From Andrena cerasifolii (taxonomy: Eukaryota; Arthropoda; Insecta; Hymenoptera; Andrenidae), in assembly GCF_050908995.1 (NCBI RefSeq), contig NC_135120.1, positions 2,431,433-2,495,432 on the forward strand: a stretch of 64,000 nt of DNA, read 5' to 3'. The notes below the pieces were generated by a model that ran no database searches, had not been told where the DNA came from, and saw only the letters and a program-made list of their open reading frames with translations. How positions within the stretch are numbered: position 1 is the stretch's first letter; every line of letters begins with the position of its first letter. Shown here in pieces: positions 1 to 10,934 of this stretch. The position numbers were made by a program, and so were the translations under genes.

Positions 1-1569
1 TATTGCCATTCCACGGCCCCCTCCGGTGAATTAAAATATGTCATAAACATATTGCGGACGTCGAACCCCTGTACACTTCCAAATCCTTCTGTTCTAACCA
101 ATGGCATCATATTGTTGCTTCCCATGCTTGCCTCGAAATCTGTTTGTTTCGCGTGACTATTATTAATAAATTCTTCACGCAACATGTTGCTGTAATAATA
201 TTATCCGTCGTTTCCGGAAGTACTGCAATTGGTGCATAGAAAATTCTGAACGTTTGAGACAATATGCCAAACGCATCCTCCGATACCCTAGGGGCTCGGC
301 ACAGCCGATAATTAAAAATTGTTTTGTTTGTATCTTCTGTCGCCTGGTTTTTTGGGTACGGCTTGAACATACGTTTCGTCAATCGGAATGCCTCATCGCC
401 CACAATTACGTGAGGGGCTGTCACGTTCGTTCCGGGAAGTGGTTTATCCATGAGAAATTTTAATTTTTCCGTATTTATGGCTTGACCCATTATGGATTTC
501 TGGAATATTCCACTGTCTCCCTCCTTTCCATACGACCCAACGTCCACAATAATAAATTTATAATTGGCATCCACCAATGCTAACAATACAATGGAGAAAA
601 AGTTTTTGTAATTAAAATAAAGGGAACCACTATTCCGTGGACATTTAATTCTTATGTGTTTCCCGTCAATAGCTCCGACACAATTTGGAAAATTCCATTT
701 CACGAAGAAGTCATTGCTGATTCTTTCAAAATCCGCAACACTCGGCTGCGGCATAAATATGGCAACTAATTTATTGCACAATTCTTGCAATGCTGCCCGT
801 ACAATTACGCTGATATAACTCGGCGATATTCTAAATGCTTACGATAAGGATTTGTACGATTCTCCAGTGGCTAGGAACCTGTAAAGAAATAAATATTTGA
901 ATTATTTCAGCTGGTGATTGTAAGAAGAGATGGAGAAACATATGCGATACATTTCTGTAGTACGATACAGGGTCGGCAGCAAAAGAGGGAGGGAGAGAGA
1001 GAGAGAAAGAGAGAGCGCGCAGGTCAAAAAGTGCGGAACAAGGAGAATCGAATGTACGAGAGCGAAGAGAGAATGTACGGCAGAGTATGCAGCGTGTAAA
1101 GCGAGAGTATACAATGCATGTGCAAATCAGTAGTCGGGGCATAATTATTAAGAGACAATAGGTACTTTGCATTAACTACAGTAAAAATGTACAACTGTAA
1201 TAAAATTATGCGACGAAAAAATAAAATATATCTCTTGTGGAAAATTAACTTACCTCAATGTCAGGAGCAATTTATCTTCGGGTGAAATTGGTTTCTTGAC
1301 TCTTGTATACGATTTTTTCTCCAAATCTTTTCCAATAAGATTCAAAATGAAATGAACCTGTTCTTTACTTAGCCTAAAAATTGTCTATAGGATTCCTCGT
1401 TATCCACTAAATGGTTTGCTATCAAGATTCGAGAATAACCCTCGGTCCTTCGAGTCTGGAACATCGTTTGCATTTCTTTTCTTTTCCTTGATTCCAAATA
1501 GGATCGTAGAAGAATATCGTCGTCTTCTTCTTCCTGCAGCAATGCACGCAGCAGCAATTTGCGATTCAT
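1..1569 (-). pseudogene. PIF/Harbinger (HARBI1-like) DDE transposase, disabled
   Basis: This is the nuclease of a PIF/Harbinger DNA transposon, which cuts and reinserts the element. The catalytic region shows the family blocks GAIDGKHI (first Asp), DVGSYGKEGDSGIF (second Asp) and VGDEAF (Glu), and the C-terminus ends in the usual YFNSPEGAVEWQ pattern at the window edge. An N-terminal exon starts near 1569; a good donor lies at 1253-1248 (GTAAGT) and an acceptor at 880-879, and joining them restores the frame through an Arg codon. Three lesions are visible: a one-base loss in a T run near 1372-1378, an in-frame TAA near 834-836 where the family has an aromatic residue, and a frameshift near 160-180. 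The partner MADF/BESS gene lies upstream on the same strand. The product is inferred to be non-functional. Confidence 0.88.
991..1018. repeat. (GA)n purine microsatellite
   Basis: A short GAGAGA tract interrupted by single bases lies in the intron of the Harbinger transposase pseudogene. The short ORFs across it on both strands are low-complexity artefacts. Confidence 0.8.
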
Positions 1570-1984
1570 TATGAGAATTATAAACCGCTTTGCTGTACAA
1601 ATCACGTCACACTGTCACGTCAATACGGCACGCAATATTGAACACTGTAGGAACGTTCGTAGATCACGAATTCACAGAGATGTGTCTGCTTTGAAGTCAC
1701 AAGAACGAGTGTCGTTCTAGCAAAGGTTGGGAGAGGTCCTAAGCTAAGAGCAATAAAGTTATTTATTGCATCCGTTAGGTGGGGATAAGCTATTTTGGTG
1801 TATCGGCACTTGGAGTACGTACACCTCTCCAAACTTGCTTTTCCATTTCACAAATGCGAAATAACCGGAGAAAACGTGACATATTCTGTACATGTATATG
1901 TGGACACCTGATTCGGCCCAAGTCCCGTTCAAGAAACCAGCATCCTCCTCGAGAAGATATTACCTTGCACAGGGGGAAAGTTGT

Positions 1985-2110
1985 CGTTTGACACAAATGC
2001 AGGACTGATTGGTCATAATCTAATCTCCTTCCAATGGCCAACTCTCGCTCGCAGCGCATATGTCAGCGCGTGCTTTTGATTTGATGTTTTAACGCGTATT
2101 CTGGAATAAA
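1985..2110 (-). repeat. Interspersed repeat R1, fragment
   Basis: This segment (key core GTCAGCGCGTGCTTTTG) recurs on the opposite strand at 8180-8388 and 46900-47115, and on the same strand at 4840-4995. It contains no coding pattern and is a decayed repeat fragment of unknown class. Confidence 0.5.
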
Positions 2111-2446
2111 TTATGCTACGATTCGCAATATTGGAGCATATGAATGACCAGCTTGCCATTTAATGTGTCGCTATGACAAAAACTTGCATGTTCTATCAGT
2201 GGAATGAAAAATCTAAAATGGTCGACGGGAAGTAAATATTTTTCTTTCGACTATTTATGAATTTTTGTCCACTAAGTACTGCTTGATGTTTTTTTCATGA
2301 ATATTTTGTGGAAACGTGATACCATGACTATAATTTGCGGTATTTTATTTTATCCGGTGCGTGGAGGTTTTGTACGTACGACCCTTAACATGTTGACAAT
2401 GTCGAGGTGGGAGATCGAGGTAATGTCGGATTCTTACCGACTAAAA

Positions 2447-2627
2447 CCCCGCGGTCAGGGATTGTCAGGCTTAAGCTACGCTGATGGAGGGGGAAACACC
2501 TACAGGAGCGGTGGTTATGTGTGCATGAACTGCGCCTACGTCAGTCACGCACACATAATCACCGCTCCGGCAGGTGTTTCCCCCTCCATCAGCGGTATCT
2601 TAAGCCCGCCGATCCCTGCCCACGGTG
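2447..2627. mobile_element. Foldback (hairpin) MITE, family H1
   Basis: Two arms of about 75-80 bases (about 2450-2525 and 2548-2625) are near-perfect reverse complements around a short loop; the arm core reads GGAGGGGGAAACACCTACAG. The same arms occur around 21190-21330 and 22600-22715. The 118-residue ORF reading through it is a by-product of the palindrome. It is a non-autonomous foldback element; no target duplication could be fixed with certainty. Confidence 0.75.
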
Positions 2628-2639
2628 ACCAGCGTTACC

Positions 2640-2725
2640 GGGAATGTACGTGATGGACAAGATTGCCAGTGGAAGGAGTTCCCCCTTCATTGACAATCTT
2701 CTTCATCAAGAACATTCCCAGCAAC
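2640..2725. repeat. Second imperfect hairpin next to the H1 element
   Basis: About 40 bases on each side (near 2632-2675 and 2685-2727) pair imperfectly, for example GGAATGT with ACATTCC and GACAAGATTG with CAATCTTC. It may belong to the same composite element as the hairpin just upstream. Confidence 0.45.
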
Positions 2726-2785
2726 ACTGGCGGTGCCCATCTTCTGCGCGATTCGTAGGGACGCAATGATTCGCACAAGGCTAGC

Positions 2786-4472
2786 TCACTGACTTTCTGC
2801 TGCTCTGCTTTCCAGATCTAGCATTAGTTGCAACACCGAAATCTTTGCTTCCGCAAGCAGTTTACGTGGCAATTTCTTGCCCATTACTCCCATACTCTTA
2901 AAAAATATCATCGTCTCATCACCCTCGTCTTCCATGGACTGGTGTAGCAGCTGCTCCCTATCGTGAGACCGTTTGTTGAGGCTCTCCAGGAAATCGCGAT
3001 AGTCATTTTTATGCCTTTTCGGCGCTGTACTGGAGGTTGTGCCGCATCTTCTTTTTTGGGTCGGAGCGATCATTTCCTCTGGGGGTGTTTCTGGTGTTGA
3101 TACAGCGGTTTCGGCAATGACCTCTTCGGGCGCTGGGTTTTCAGTAATGCTGCTCCCGCTACCAGTTTGAACCGCGTCATTTGGCAATTCAATATTGCTC
3201 TGTGTGCTACAATAAAATAAATAAAATAAATTTTTTAAATGTATTTTAGAATTCATCTTGTGTGTAAAAAATACTTGCCTTCTCTCGGACGCGACATTGG
3301 TCAGAAAATCTAGCATCTTCAGTAATGGCCATACTTTTTTCGGTTTGGTTACCGACCCCGTACCGTGCTTACTGTTCCTTTTTTTTCATGAAGGAGTCGC
3401 GGATGTTCTTCCAGCGCGTTTTGCAGTCATCAGCTGAAATAATTAAATAATATATTTTTTAGGGAGTCCATTGCTACTGGAAAAGCATTGAGATCGTTTT
3501 CATTTGCATGCAGAATATTATATGGATACATAAGTGTTGTTGTAACAAACGTACTAAAGTAGTAGTGCCCATATTTTTACCACAACCCACTTTCCCATTT
3601 CAAAAGAATTGCAAAAGACTTTGATGAAATTTAAATTTTCAAACTGTATTTGAGCGATTGATGGGAAGGACTTTCGAATATTGTGTCCACGAAACAGTGA
3701 ATCACCATACGTAGGGTAGGGATAAAAACCCGGCGGGTAAAAAGTGCCTAATTCAAAATCTCTATTCCTAAAGAATGTTTTGAGTTTCGCAGTATACTGT
3801 GTAAAAGGCGAGAAGAAACGGGGGCGACCATAGAGTCGCCTGTCGCTCCTGGACGTTCGTGCGAAATACATGACGCCTTCGTTATTTTATGTATCGAAAA
3901 TTAAAAGAAATACGTCGTCTTTATTCTTTTATACGAAGTAAACCACAGTTTAAATGCGTATCAGTCACGTACGTTAAGATTGTATGTTCTACCCTATGCA
4001 ATGGACTTTTTACCCCGTGGGGCAAGAAGTTCATTTTGCATTCACCACCATTTTGTGGTAGTATAACTCAACAGAAAATAACTGTACCAACAAACGAACT
4101 CCGTGAATGTAAAGCCTAATAGTTATACTTTATATCAAATAAGAACAGATATCTCTAGATTGTTAGTACTAAATTTTACATAGGTTTATACGAAAAACGG
4201 GACTTTTAGCCCCACCCCACCGTAATGAAAAAAAATATTACTCTTTGATGGTATTATTAGCCCCTAGTTAATGGTTGATGCAAGTAAATATAATTAATGA
4301 ACACTTTACCTGTTCTCTGTACTGTGGTGGACACGTCCTTCCACACGTTGTCTTTCAACTGATAGTCCCTATGAGTTTCGTCCCCAGCATCGTAAAGGAC
4401 AGGATAAGTGGATACACAATGTATCAGCGTCTCGTCCTCCGCACTTGAAAATTTTACCTTGGTGATGGGCAT
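2786..4472 (-). pseudogene. MADF/BESS DNA-binding protein of the Harbinger element
   Basis: This is a three-exon gene for the accessory DNA-binding protein that often accompanies Harbinger transposases. Exon 1 (4472-4310) carries the start of a MADF domain (EDETLIHCVSTYPVLYD, NVWKDVS). Exon 2 (3433-3279) continues it with CKTRWKNIRDSF and a PKKVWPLL stretch. Exon 3 (3206-2786) has a Pro/Thr-rich linker, a basic KRRCGTT patch and a C-terminal BESS-like motif (DETMIFFKSMGVM followed by LPRKLLAEAKISVLQLM). The first intron uses GT-AG; the second appears to use a GC donor (AAG|GCAAGT at 3278-3273). A one-base indel in the poly-A run of exon 2 breaks the frame, so the copy is probably dead. Orientation and adjacency tie it to the transposase pseudogene. 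Confidence 0.8.
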
Positions 4473-5689
4473 TGCAGATGCACTGGCACAACACTGATAC
4501 GTAAAACTGTCGAACACTTCCCATGTGTAGTATACAGAAATGTTGTCTGTACTGACTAACTATCTGTGCAAGTCGTAGTTTAAATTGCATTTCCTTCAGG
4601 GCGTACATCCTTTTGAAGGCGGAGTTTTGTGCGACTCTCCAAATATTATTGGTCGCGAAAAATTCCACCTTTGCAAATCGTAGGCGTAGGGGTGGAAAAA
4701 TATAGGTATACAATAAAAACGTGAATTTCTGTGTTTTCCCCGGGGGTGAGTCCCATGATAGACGTTTGGTCTCCAACACGCTATAAAGTAATGAGAAAAC
4801 ATTTGTCAAATAATTTGTAGAATTGCACGACAGTTTTTACGTTTTTAGGCTTAATTCTCAGTGGCCTTTCTTTCGTTACACCCAATACGTCGCGCGTGCT
4901 TTTGTTTTGATATTCGAACGCGCGTATATCTCGATAGATAAGCAATCTCTCGAATTTTTGGGGAGGACGACGCAGGCGGGACAACGGGCAGTCACAGGAT
5001 TACCCCTTTTATTCCATGTTCCTCTGCAAGACATGTTGCTACTTTCGCAAAGCAGGGTGGTCGTAAAATCGATATTAACACAGATATGGCGAGACATGGA
5101 ATTCGGCCTCTTTTAGGATGAAACGGTCGTCACCTGTTTACAGGAATTGGCGCCGCGGCTCGTTACTACACTGTACGACCTTGCAAGTGTTTTCTTTACA
5201 TATACATATCACTTGCATATGTGTACTCATTGTCTAACAATAGATATTACTTTTTCTATTAAAACAAGCAATACAATGATAATTATTGTCGATTTTGATG
5301 AGGTTCGTGTAGATAATAGTCCTCGAAAAAATATTTGACACGTTTTTTCTTTTAACGGCAATCATCCATATCTGGGGATGAAAAACAGGTTTGCCCCAAT
5401 ATCTCGGAAAGTATGCACCATAGAGAATAATCTGTTATGCGAAACTAATGTATTTATTTAAAACGAATTCAGCAACGCAATCAGATTCGTATTACGTCAA
5501 TTTGTTTAAACAATTTATTTAAAAGTAGTAATTTTTTACTCCTTCTTATAAATTGTTGATCCATTATGGCGTAAATTTATCAACGTAAACTACAGGTATA
5601 TTGAACTCGCTACGCGTGGGGAACGGGAACCTCAGGTATAAACCTTTTAGTATATTTCGGGCTTAATGGAACCAGTTGTTTCCGAAAAA
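4473..5689. other. No gene seen; R1 repeat fragment inside
   Basis: No convincing coding sequence. At 4840-4995 lies another minus-strand fragment of the R1 interspersed repeat (core CGTCGCGCGTGCTTTTG). The rest is AT-rich with no repeat that I could pair. Confidence 0.5.
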
Positions 5690-5830
5690 CTAGCCAGGTT
5701 GATGGGCCAGAGCGTCTCATCGGAGTCGCGATTTATAACCGTATTGTTCGGCACTTCGGCGGCGGCCAACAGTGCGTACGGGTGCGAACTCACCATGTGC
5801 CTATACCTACCACTCACTGACAGAGCAATA
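5690..5830 (+). repeat. Interspersed repeat R2, copy 1
   Basis: This stretch (core GCCAACAGTGCGTACGGGTG) is matched by 6750-6887 on the same strand and by 51436-51560 on the opposite strand. It is a diverged dispersed repeat; the 99-residue ORF over it shows no known domain. Confidence 0.5.
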
Positions 5831-6219
5831 TACGGATTAGCGAAACGACCGCTTTTTATTATATTTTCAAATTTGATTATGTTTTGGGCATTTATATTGT
5901 GCTTTGTATTTTGCCTTTATGTTGTGTCCTTAATAATACTAAACGAAGGGGGCTCTGGGAGGTAACAGTTGGGAGCGGAGCGAAAATTCATTTACCTATC
6001 GTTTATGGTCGGCAATTCCGTATTTTCGAAGACGGCTTCAACAACATCTGGTTGCCAGATTTCCAAAGGGCAATCAAGAACGTACCTTCGCCGTCTTTAA
6101 GAATGTAGAGAATATTCGCTGTGAACAAAAGCGTGACTTTTCATTGATCTGTAGGTATCCGCGGGAACAGTAAACAGCTGGATATTCCCTAACGCATTGG
6201 AGATATAAAAAATTGTTTA

Positions 6220-6465
6220 TATACAATTGCATGGTTCGAGGGGGCAAATTTATTAGTGGAGACCAATTTTTCGTCAATTATTTTTTAACAGATACGATGA
6301 TCAAGTTCGGTTTTCTAAATGGAACTATCTATTTTTTAGAGATCACTTGATAGTGCGTTCCACGACAAATTCAATAACCTATAATGTATACACCTTATTT
6401 CAACTGGTTTTCGGGATATTGCGCTTGCAAATTTACTGATTTTTACTAGAAGCAAACCCGCTCGA
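6220..6465 (+). repeat. Single arm of the TA-flanked palindrome family (copy D)
   Basis: The sequence from TTGCATGGTTCGAGGGGG through the TATTTCAACTGG region matches one arm of the palindromic element at 6890-7955 with scattered differences. Only one arm survives, so it is an older truncated copy lying about 430 bases upstream of an almost intact one. Confidence 0.75.
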
Positions 6466-6749
6466 ATCGGAAGCACATATGTATGTAAGTATGTACATGT
6501 ACCGATACCAGGAGTTCATACAGTACAATGTTCCTTCTTTCAACTATTTTATATTTTTCTTTTTAATATCTACAACAGATAAAATAATATGAAGATAATT
6601 GTTGTTGTAATTTCATTATGATATACACATTGGCAACACCCTTCCTCAAAAAGGGGGGACTTGCCCCCTGTGAATTTGGCGGCGGAGGAGGAACCTTCTT
6701 CCTCTTGACGAAATCGAGGGCGAAACCCTCACATCTGGTTGCCAAAAAT

Positions 6750-6887
6750 TATTGTGGCTGATCGGCAAGAGAGCCTCGTCAGGGTCCGGTTTATATTATA
6801 ACTATACTGTCCCGCGAGTCGGCGGTTAACAACGGTACGTGCGGGTCCGAAGTCATCGCATGTACCTACTACTTACCGGCAGAGCAA
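6750..6887 (+). repeat. Interspersed repeat R2, copy 2
   Basis: It matches 5690-5830 (same strand) and 51436-51560 (opposite strand), for example GTCGGCGGTTAACAACGGTA. It abuts the palindromic element directly, so that element inserted into or beside this repeat. Confidence 0.5.
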
Positions 6888-6889
6888 TA

Positions 6890-7955
6890 CAGGGTGTCCC
6901 ACTAAGGAGTGGACAGCGCGATATCTCTTAAAGTATTGTCGATAAAAATATAAAAAAAATAGGGAATTGCATGGTTCGAGGGGGCCCATTTATTAGCGCG
7001 AACGAATTTTGTTTTCGATTATTATTTTAAAAGATACGATGGTCAAGTTCGGTTTTTCAAATGGAACTATTTTTTTTGAAGACCTGAGTTGATAGTGCGT
7101 TCCAAGACAAATTCAATAAGCTTTAATGTATACACTTTATTTCCACTGGTTTTTAAGATATTGCGCTTGCAAATTTACTGATTTTCACTGCAAGAAACCC
7201 CTCTGGAATGGCAAAAACCGGGGGCGGTCTTACTGCCGCCACGGGTGGCACTGCCTGTTGAAATGGATACTTACCTGCCAAAGGTCTACGCCAGAAATGG
7301 CAGGCCCAAAGGCTGGACAATTCTTTTCTTTTGACACAATCTGCTCCCTATGGTTGAAATTTAGTCTAGCAACTTCCACTCCTCCTAACCTAACCAATCC
7401 AACTTGCATCCCTCCCAAAAGAACCGGCCATCCGAGCGTAGAAGCAAGTGCGAAATAAAAGTAACGATGCGCTTCTCGATACCGCAGATGTACCTACCTA
7501 AGTAGCATTTCTGACGGAAAAGAATTGTCCAGCTTTTGGGCCTGCGAACCCTGTCGTAGACCTTTGGCAGGTAGGTATCAGTTTCAACAGGCAATGCCAC
7601 CCGTAGCGCCAGTAAGACCGACCCCGGTCCTTCCTATTCCAGAGGGTTTTCTTCCAGTGAAAATCAGTAATTTTGCAAGCGCAATATCTTAAAAACCAGT
7701 GGAAATAAAGTGTATACATTAAAGCTTATTGAATTTGTCTTGGAACGCACTATCAACTCAGGTCTTCAAAAAAAATAGTTCCATTTGAAAAACCGAACTT
7801 GACCATCGTATCTTTTAAAATAATAATCGAAAACAAAATTCGTTCGCGCTAATAAATGGGCCCCCTCGAACCATGCAATTCCCTATTTTTTTTATATTTT
7901 TATCGACAATACTTTAAGAGATATCGCGCTGTCCACTCCTTAGTGGGACACCCTG
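6890..7955. mobile_element. Long palindromic (foldback) transposon flanked by TA, copy A
   Basis: The element begins CAGGGTGTCCCACTAAGGAG and ends with the reverse complement. Arms of roughly 450 bases are nearly identical inverted copies (about 6890-7332 and 7505-7955), separated by about 170 bases of asymmetric centre. TA dinucleotides flank both ends (6888-6889, 7956-7957), consistent with a TA target duplication. No transposase is encoded; the ORFs of 60-110 residues in the arms are repeat artefacts seen again in copies B and C. It is a non-autonomous element, possibly of a TA-targeting superfamily such as Tc1/mariner. Compared with copy B, the left arm has lost its inner part. Confidence 0.85.
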
Positions 7956-7957
7956 TA

Positions 7958-8390
7958 TATGGATTAACTCAGACTGAAGAATACATTAAATTCTTAAACA
8001 CGGCACGACGGTCTTGATTGCCCTTTAGAAATCTGGCAAACAGATGTTATTAAACCGTCCTTTGGAAAATATGTAATTGCCGATCGTTAGCGAATGATTT
8101 TTCACTTCGTTCTCAGTCCGCTCGTCCCGATGCACGTGAGAAACATGGCATGTGAGAAACATGCCACCAATATAGCAATTAAAAATTATTATCCACCAAG
8201 TCCACCATCAACACGCCTCGTGGAGAGACACAGGAAGAAAAAGATAGTCCGCTGCCTGCGTCGTCCTCCTTTCAAATTAAAGACGGATCCCTTATCTCTC
8301 GGGTATAAACACGCGTTGGAATATCAAAACAAAAGCACGCGCTGACGTATTAGTTGCGAGAGAAGGTAAGCTATAGGGAGGAGATTATAT
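7958..8390. other. No gene; R1 repeat copy next to the gypsy insertion
   Basis: No coding sequence. Positions 8180-8388 carry the R1 repeat on the + strand (cores CGTGGAGAGACACAGGAAG and AAAACAAAAGCACGCGCTGA), the same family as 46900-47115. The 5' LTR of the gypsy element starts directly after it. Confidence 0.5.
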
Positions 8391-8681
8391 TGTAACGTCC
8401 CACGCGGATCCGAACCGATAATTACCGACCGCCGGTAAAGTAAACCGATCTTCATTATCGCGAAATCGTCCTACGTTACCATACAAAATTATTTTATACA
8501 TGAATTATAATTAATTAATGATTCAAACGAATACTAAAGAAACAAATGTTATAGAGATGTTAGGAATAATTTAATGTAAATACTGACAAAAGCGCAAGAT
8601 AAAATATAATGTATTAAGCGAGTAAAAAGCAAAATAATAAATAGCGACTCACTGCGCATGCGCCAGCCATCAAATTTCGGG

Positions 8682-8688
8682 TATAAAA
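8682..8688 (+). promoter_or_regulatory. TATA box of the gypsy LTR
   Basis: TATAAAA follows CGGG and precedes the GC-rich AGGAGGCGCACG. Its place inside the LTR fits the U3 promoter that would start the genomic transcript near 8710-8720. No experimental start is known. Confidence 0.6.
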
Positions 8689-8807
8689 GGAGGCGCACGA
8701 TGCGCAGCGCGAGCATTCCAGGGCATTTAAGGTTACGATTCGGATACGCTCTCTTAACTGACGAATACTTAAACCTAGAGGCAGCTTAAGTTTCAACCAG
8801 TGAGATT

Positions 8808-9092
8808 CAGCTCGCCCCGGAGACGGTAGCGGCGGATCTCCAGTGTATAAAAGTTACTGGTGCTCCTTTTTGGTCTTTGTATTTTGAAGTTATAGTACCT
8901 CGCTTTCACAAAGGCATCGAGCTCGCCCCGGAGACGGTAGCGGCCGATGTTCTTGGTAAAAGCAAGGTCTCGAAGAGCATAAAATAAAAACTCTGTCAAA
9001 AGAAACGAGCTCGCTCCGGAGACGGTAGCGGCCGTTCTTACTACAGACATTGCCAAGAGTCATCGAACTCGCTCCGGAAACGGTAGCGGTCG
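8808..9092 (+). repeat. Four copies of a 27-base motif inside the LTR
   Basis: The motif CTCGCCCCGGAGACGGTAGC followed by GG occurs at about 8808, 8918, 9006 and 9065, spaced about 60-110 bases apart, with one to four differences between copies. The spacers are unrelated, so these are not simple tandem repeats. They lie downstream of the TATA box, in the presumed transcribed part of the LTR. Function unknown. Confidence 0.7.
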
Positions 9093-9548
9093 AACTCTGC
9101 AATATATACATATACTTTAATAAATATTCACGTAACATTAATTAGCATAAATATAAAAAACTATAGAAAACTCAAAAACAGAATATATAATCGTAGACTG
9201 TAAGCAATATTAAATAATTGTTATTAGAATAAGTATTGTCAAATAAAGTCATTGTTAAGTTTAAGACGTGGATTTTAATCTTTAGTTGTAATAACGAACT
9301 CCCACCTATCCTATACTCGAGGGGACGCCGCTCTCCTCTCGAGGACCTACTAGCTTCAGTTGTTCTTGGACAGCCGAACGTTACAGGTCGGATATTTTTT
9401 GGTGACAGCGGTGGGATAATTTCGTTCAGTAGGATAATTTCGATTAAAGGGAATATTTCTCTTAAAGTGAAACCACTCCAGAAGTGAGCTTTTTTCCAGA
9501 AATTTTTTCTTCTCTAAATTCTACAGAGGCTTAAAAAAAAACTTCACA

Positions 9549-10934
9549 ATGCCTGACACACTTGGAGAAGCAATGGCTAACCTAGCAATCAATACAGAAA
9601 CACAGGAGACTACAGAAACTCCAGAAACTATTTCAGGATATACAAACACTCCAGGAACTTCAAATCCACAAGTTAATATGAATACAGCTACGAATGTATA
9701 TCCTCACTTACCACACATTAGCTTACGCGATACTGCGGACACAGTCCCCTCTTTCGATGGTAGAAATATACCAATACATCAATTTATTAAAAGTTGTCGA
9801 CACGCACGACGCATGGTTAATCCGAATGCAGAGTATGGATTAGTTCAACTCATTAAAAATAAGCTTTTCGGACAAGCTTCTAGAGTAGTTTTGAACGGGG
9901 ATTATAATTCAATCGATGACCTCATTTCAGTATTAGAATCACGATTTGCACCATTACATACTTCCATACAATTATATGGGGAATTATCAAAAATTGCACA
10001 ATTACCTAACGAAACAACGGTAGATTATAGCAGTCGTGTATCCAATCTCTTTCTTCAGATTAATCATTGCAATGCGATAGAAGTACCTACACACGTAGTG
10101 CAATTTAATATAACTGCGGAACAAAACGCCATTAAAGCCTTTCTAACGGGATTAAAAACTGAAAATTACAATAGAATACATGAACACGCCTTCAGCAGCC
10201 TTGATCGCGCTATCAATGTTGCCATTAAAGCAGAAGCAGAATGTAATGAAAACCAGATACGAGCAAGGGAAGCAGCAGGAATAACACAAACTAATCAATG
10301 TACAAACTGCCTTGGATACGGCCATATTGCCACCGCCTGCAGCAGTCAAATTTCACGAACCAGTTGGTACCAACAAACCTGTCAACATTGTAATAGGACG
10401 GAACATACGACGCAAGAATGTAGAAGCCGAAACAGAGCTCAAAACAACACATTCTGTGATTTTTGCCGAAGATCAGGTCACATGACGCAAGATTGTACAA
10501 GCCGGAGTGACACGAGCAGAGCCCCTCAATCTAACGTATAGTGTAATAACTGTCGAAGAACAGGTCACATGACACAAGATTGCAGAAGCCAAAGTTACAC
10601 GACCAAAGTTCTTCAATCCAACACATATTGTGATCATTGTCGACGACCAGGTCACACAATACAGGAATGTAGAAGTAAAAATTATGCAAATCGAATGCAG
10701 AAACCAGAAATATTCTGCGAATATTGCAAATTCAGAGGCCATACAGTAGAGCAATGTAGAAAGAAGATGTACTTCGACAGGAAAGAAAGAGAAGAACAAC
10801 CTCGTATTGTACGTAGGCAGGCTATACTCCGATTAAAAACAGAGCAAATTAGGAAACCCCCTAGCATCCTTCTCTCTGATCTAGGATTCAATGAAGAAGA
10901 AGCAACGTTAATGATTGATACCGGATCCGATTAG
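9549..10934 (+). pseudogene. gag: Gag with six CCHC zinc knuckles, running into protease
   Basis: The N-terminal half is a Ty3-type capsid region (PSFDGRNIPIHQFIKSC at about residues 71-87). It is followed by six CxxCxxxxHxxxxC knuckles: CTNCLGYGHIATAC, CQHCNRTEHTTQEC, CDFCRRSGHMTQDC, CNNCRRTGHMTQDC, CDHCRRPGHTIQEC and CEYCKFRGHTVEQC. One or two knuckles is usual. The frame then enters the aspartic protease with its DTGS active site near 10917. An in-frame TAG at 10539-10541 falls just before the fourth knuckle, and another TAG at 10932 follows DTGSD. The frame is otherwise continuous with Pol. Knuckles bind genomic RNA during packaging in this family. Confidence 0.85.

Larger units (their letters stand above)
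8391..9385 (+). repeat. 5' long terminal repeat
   Basis: It begins TGTAACG and ends CGTTACA, a short terminal inverted repeat of the TG...CA type, and is 995 bases long. It contains a TATAAAA box at 8682-8688 and a set of four repeated GC-rich motifs. The leader and Gag start codon (9549) follow. Confidence 0.8.

Noticed and set aside
831..1172. ORFs over the (GA)n tract on both strands
   Set aside because: Low-complexity translation within the intron of the transposase pseudogene.
7126..7719. Repeated short ORFs (MYTLYFHWFLRYCACK... and MALPVE...DTYLPKVYARNG) at 7126, 7385, 45909, 46013, 58729, 58983 and 59105
   Set aside because: They occur only within the arms of the palindromic element, on both strands, and their likeness follows from the repeat copies. 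No start context, domain or codon bias supports a protein.
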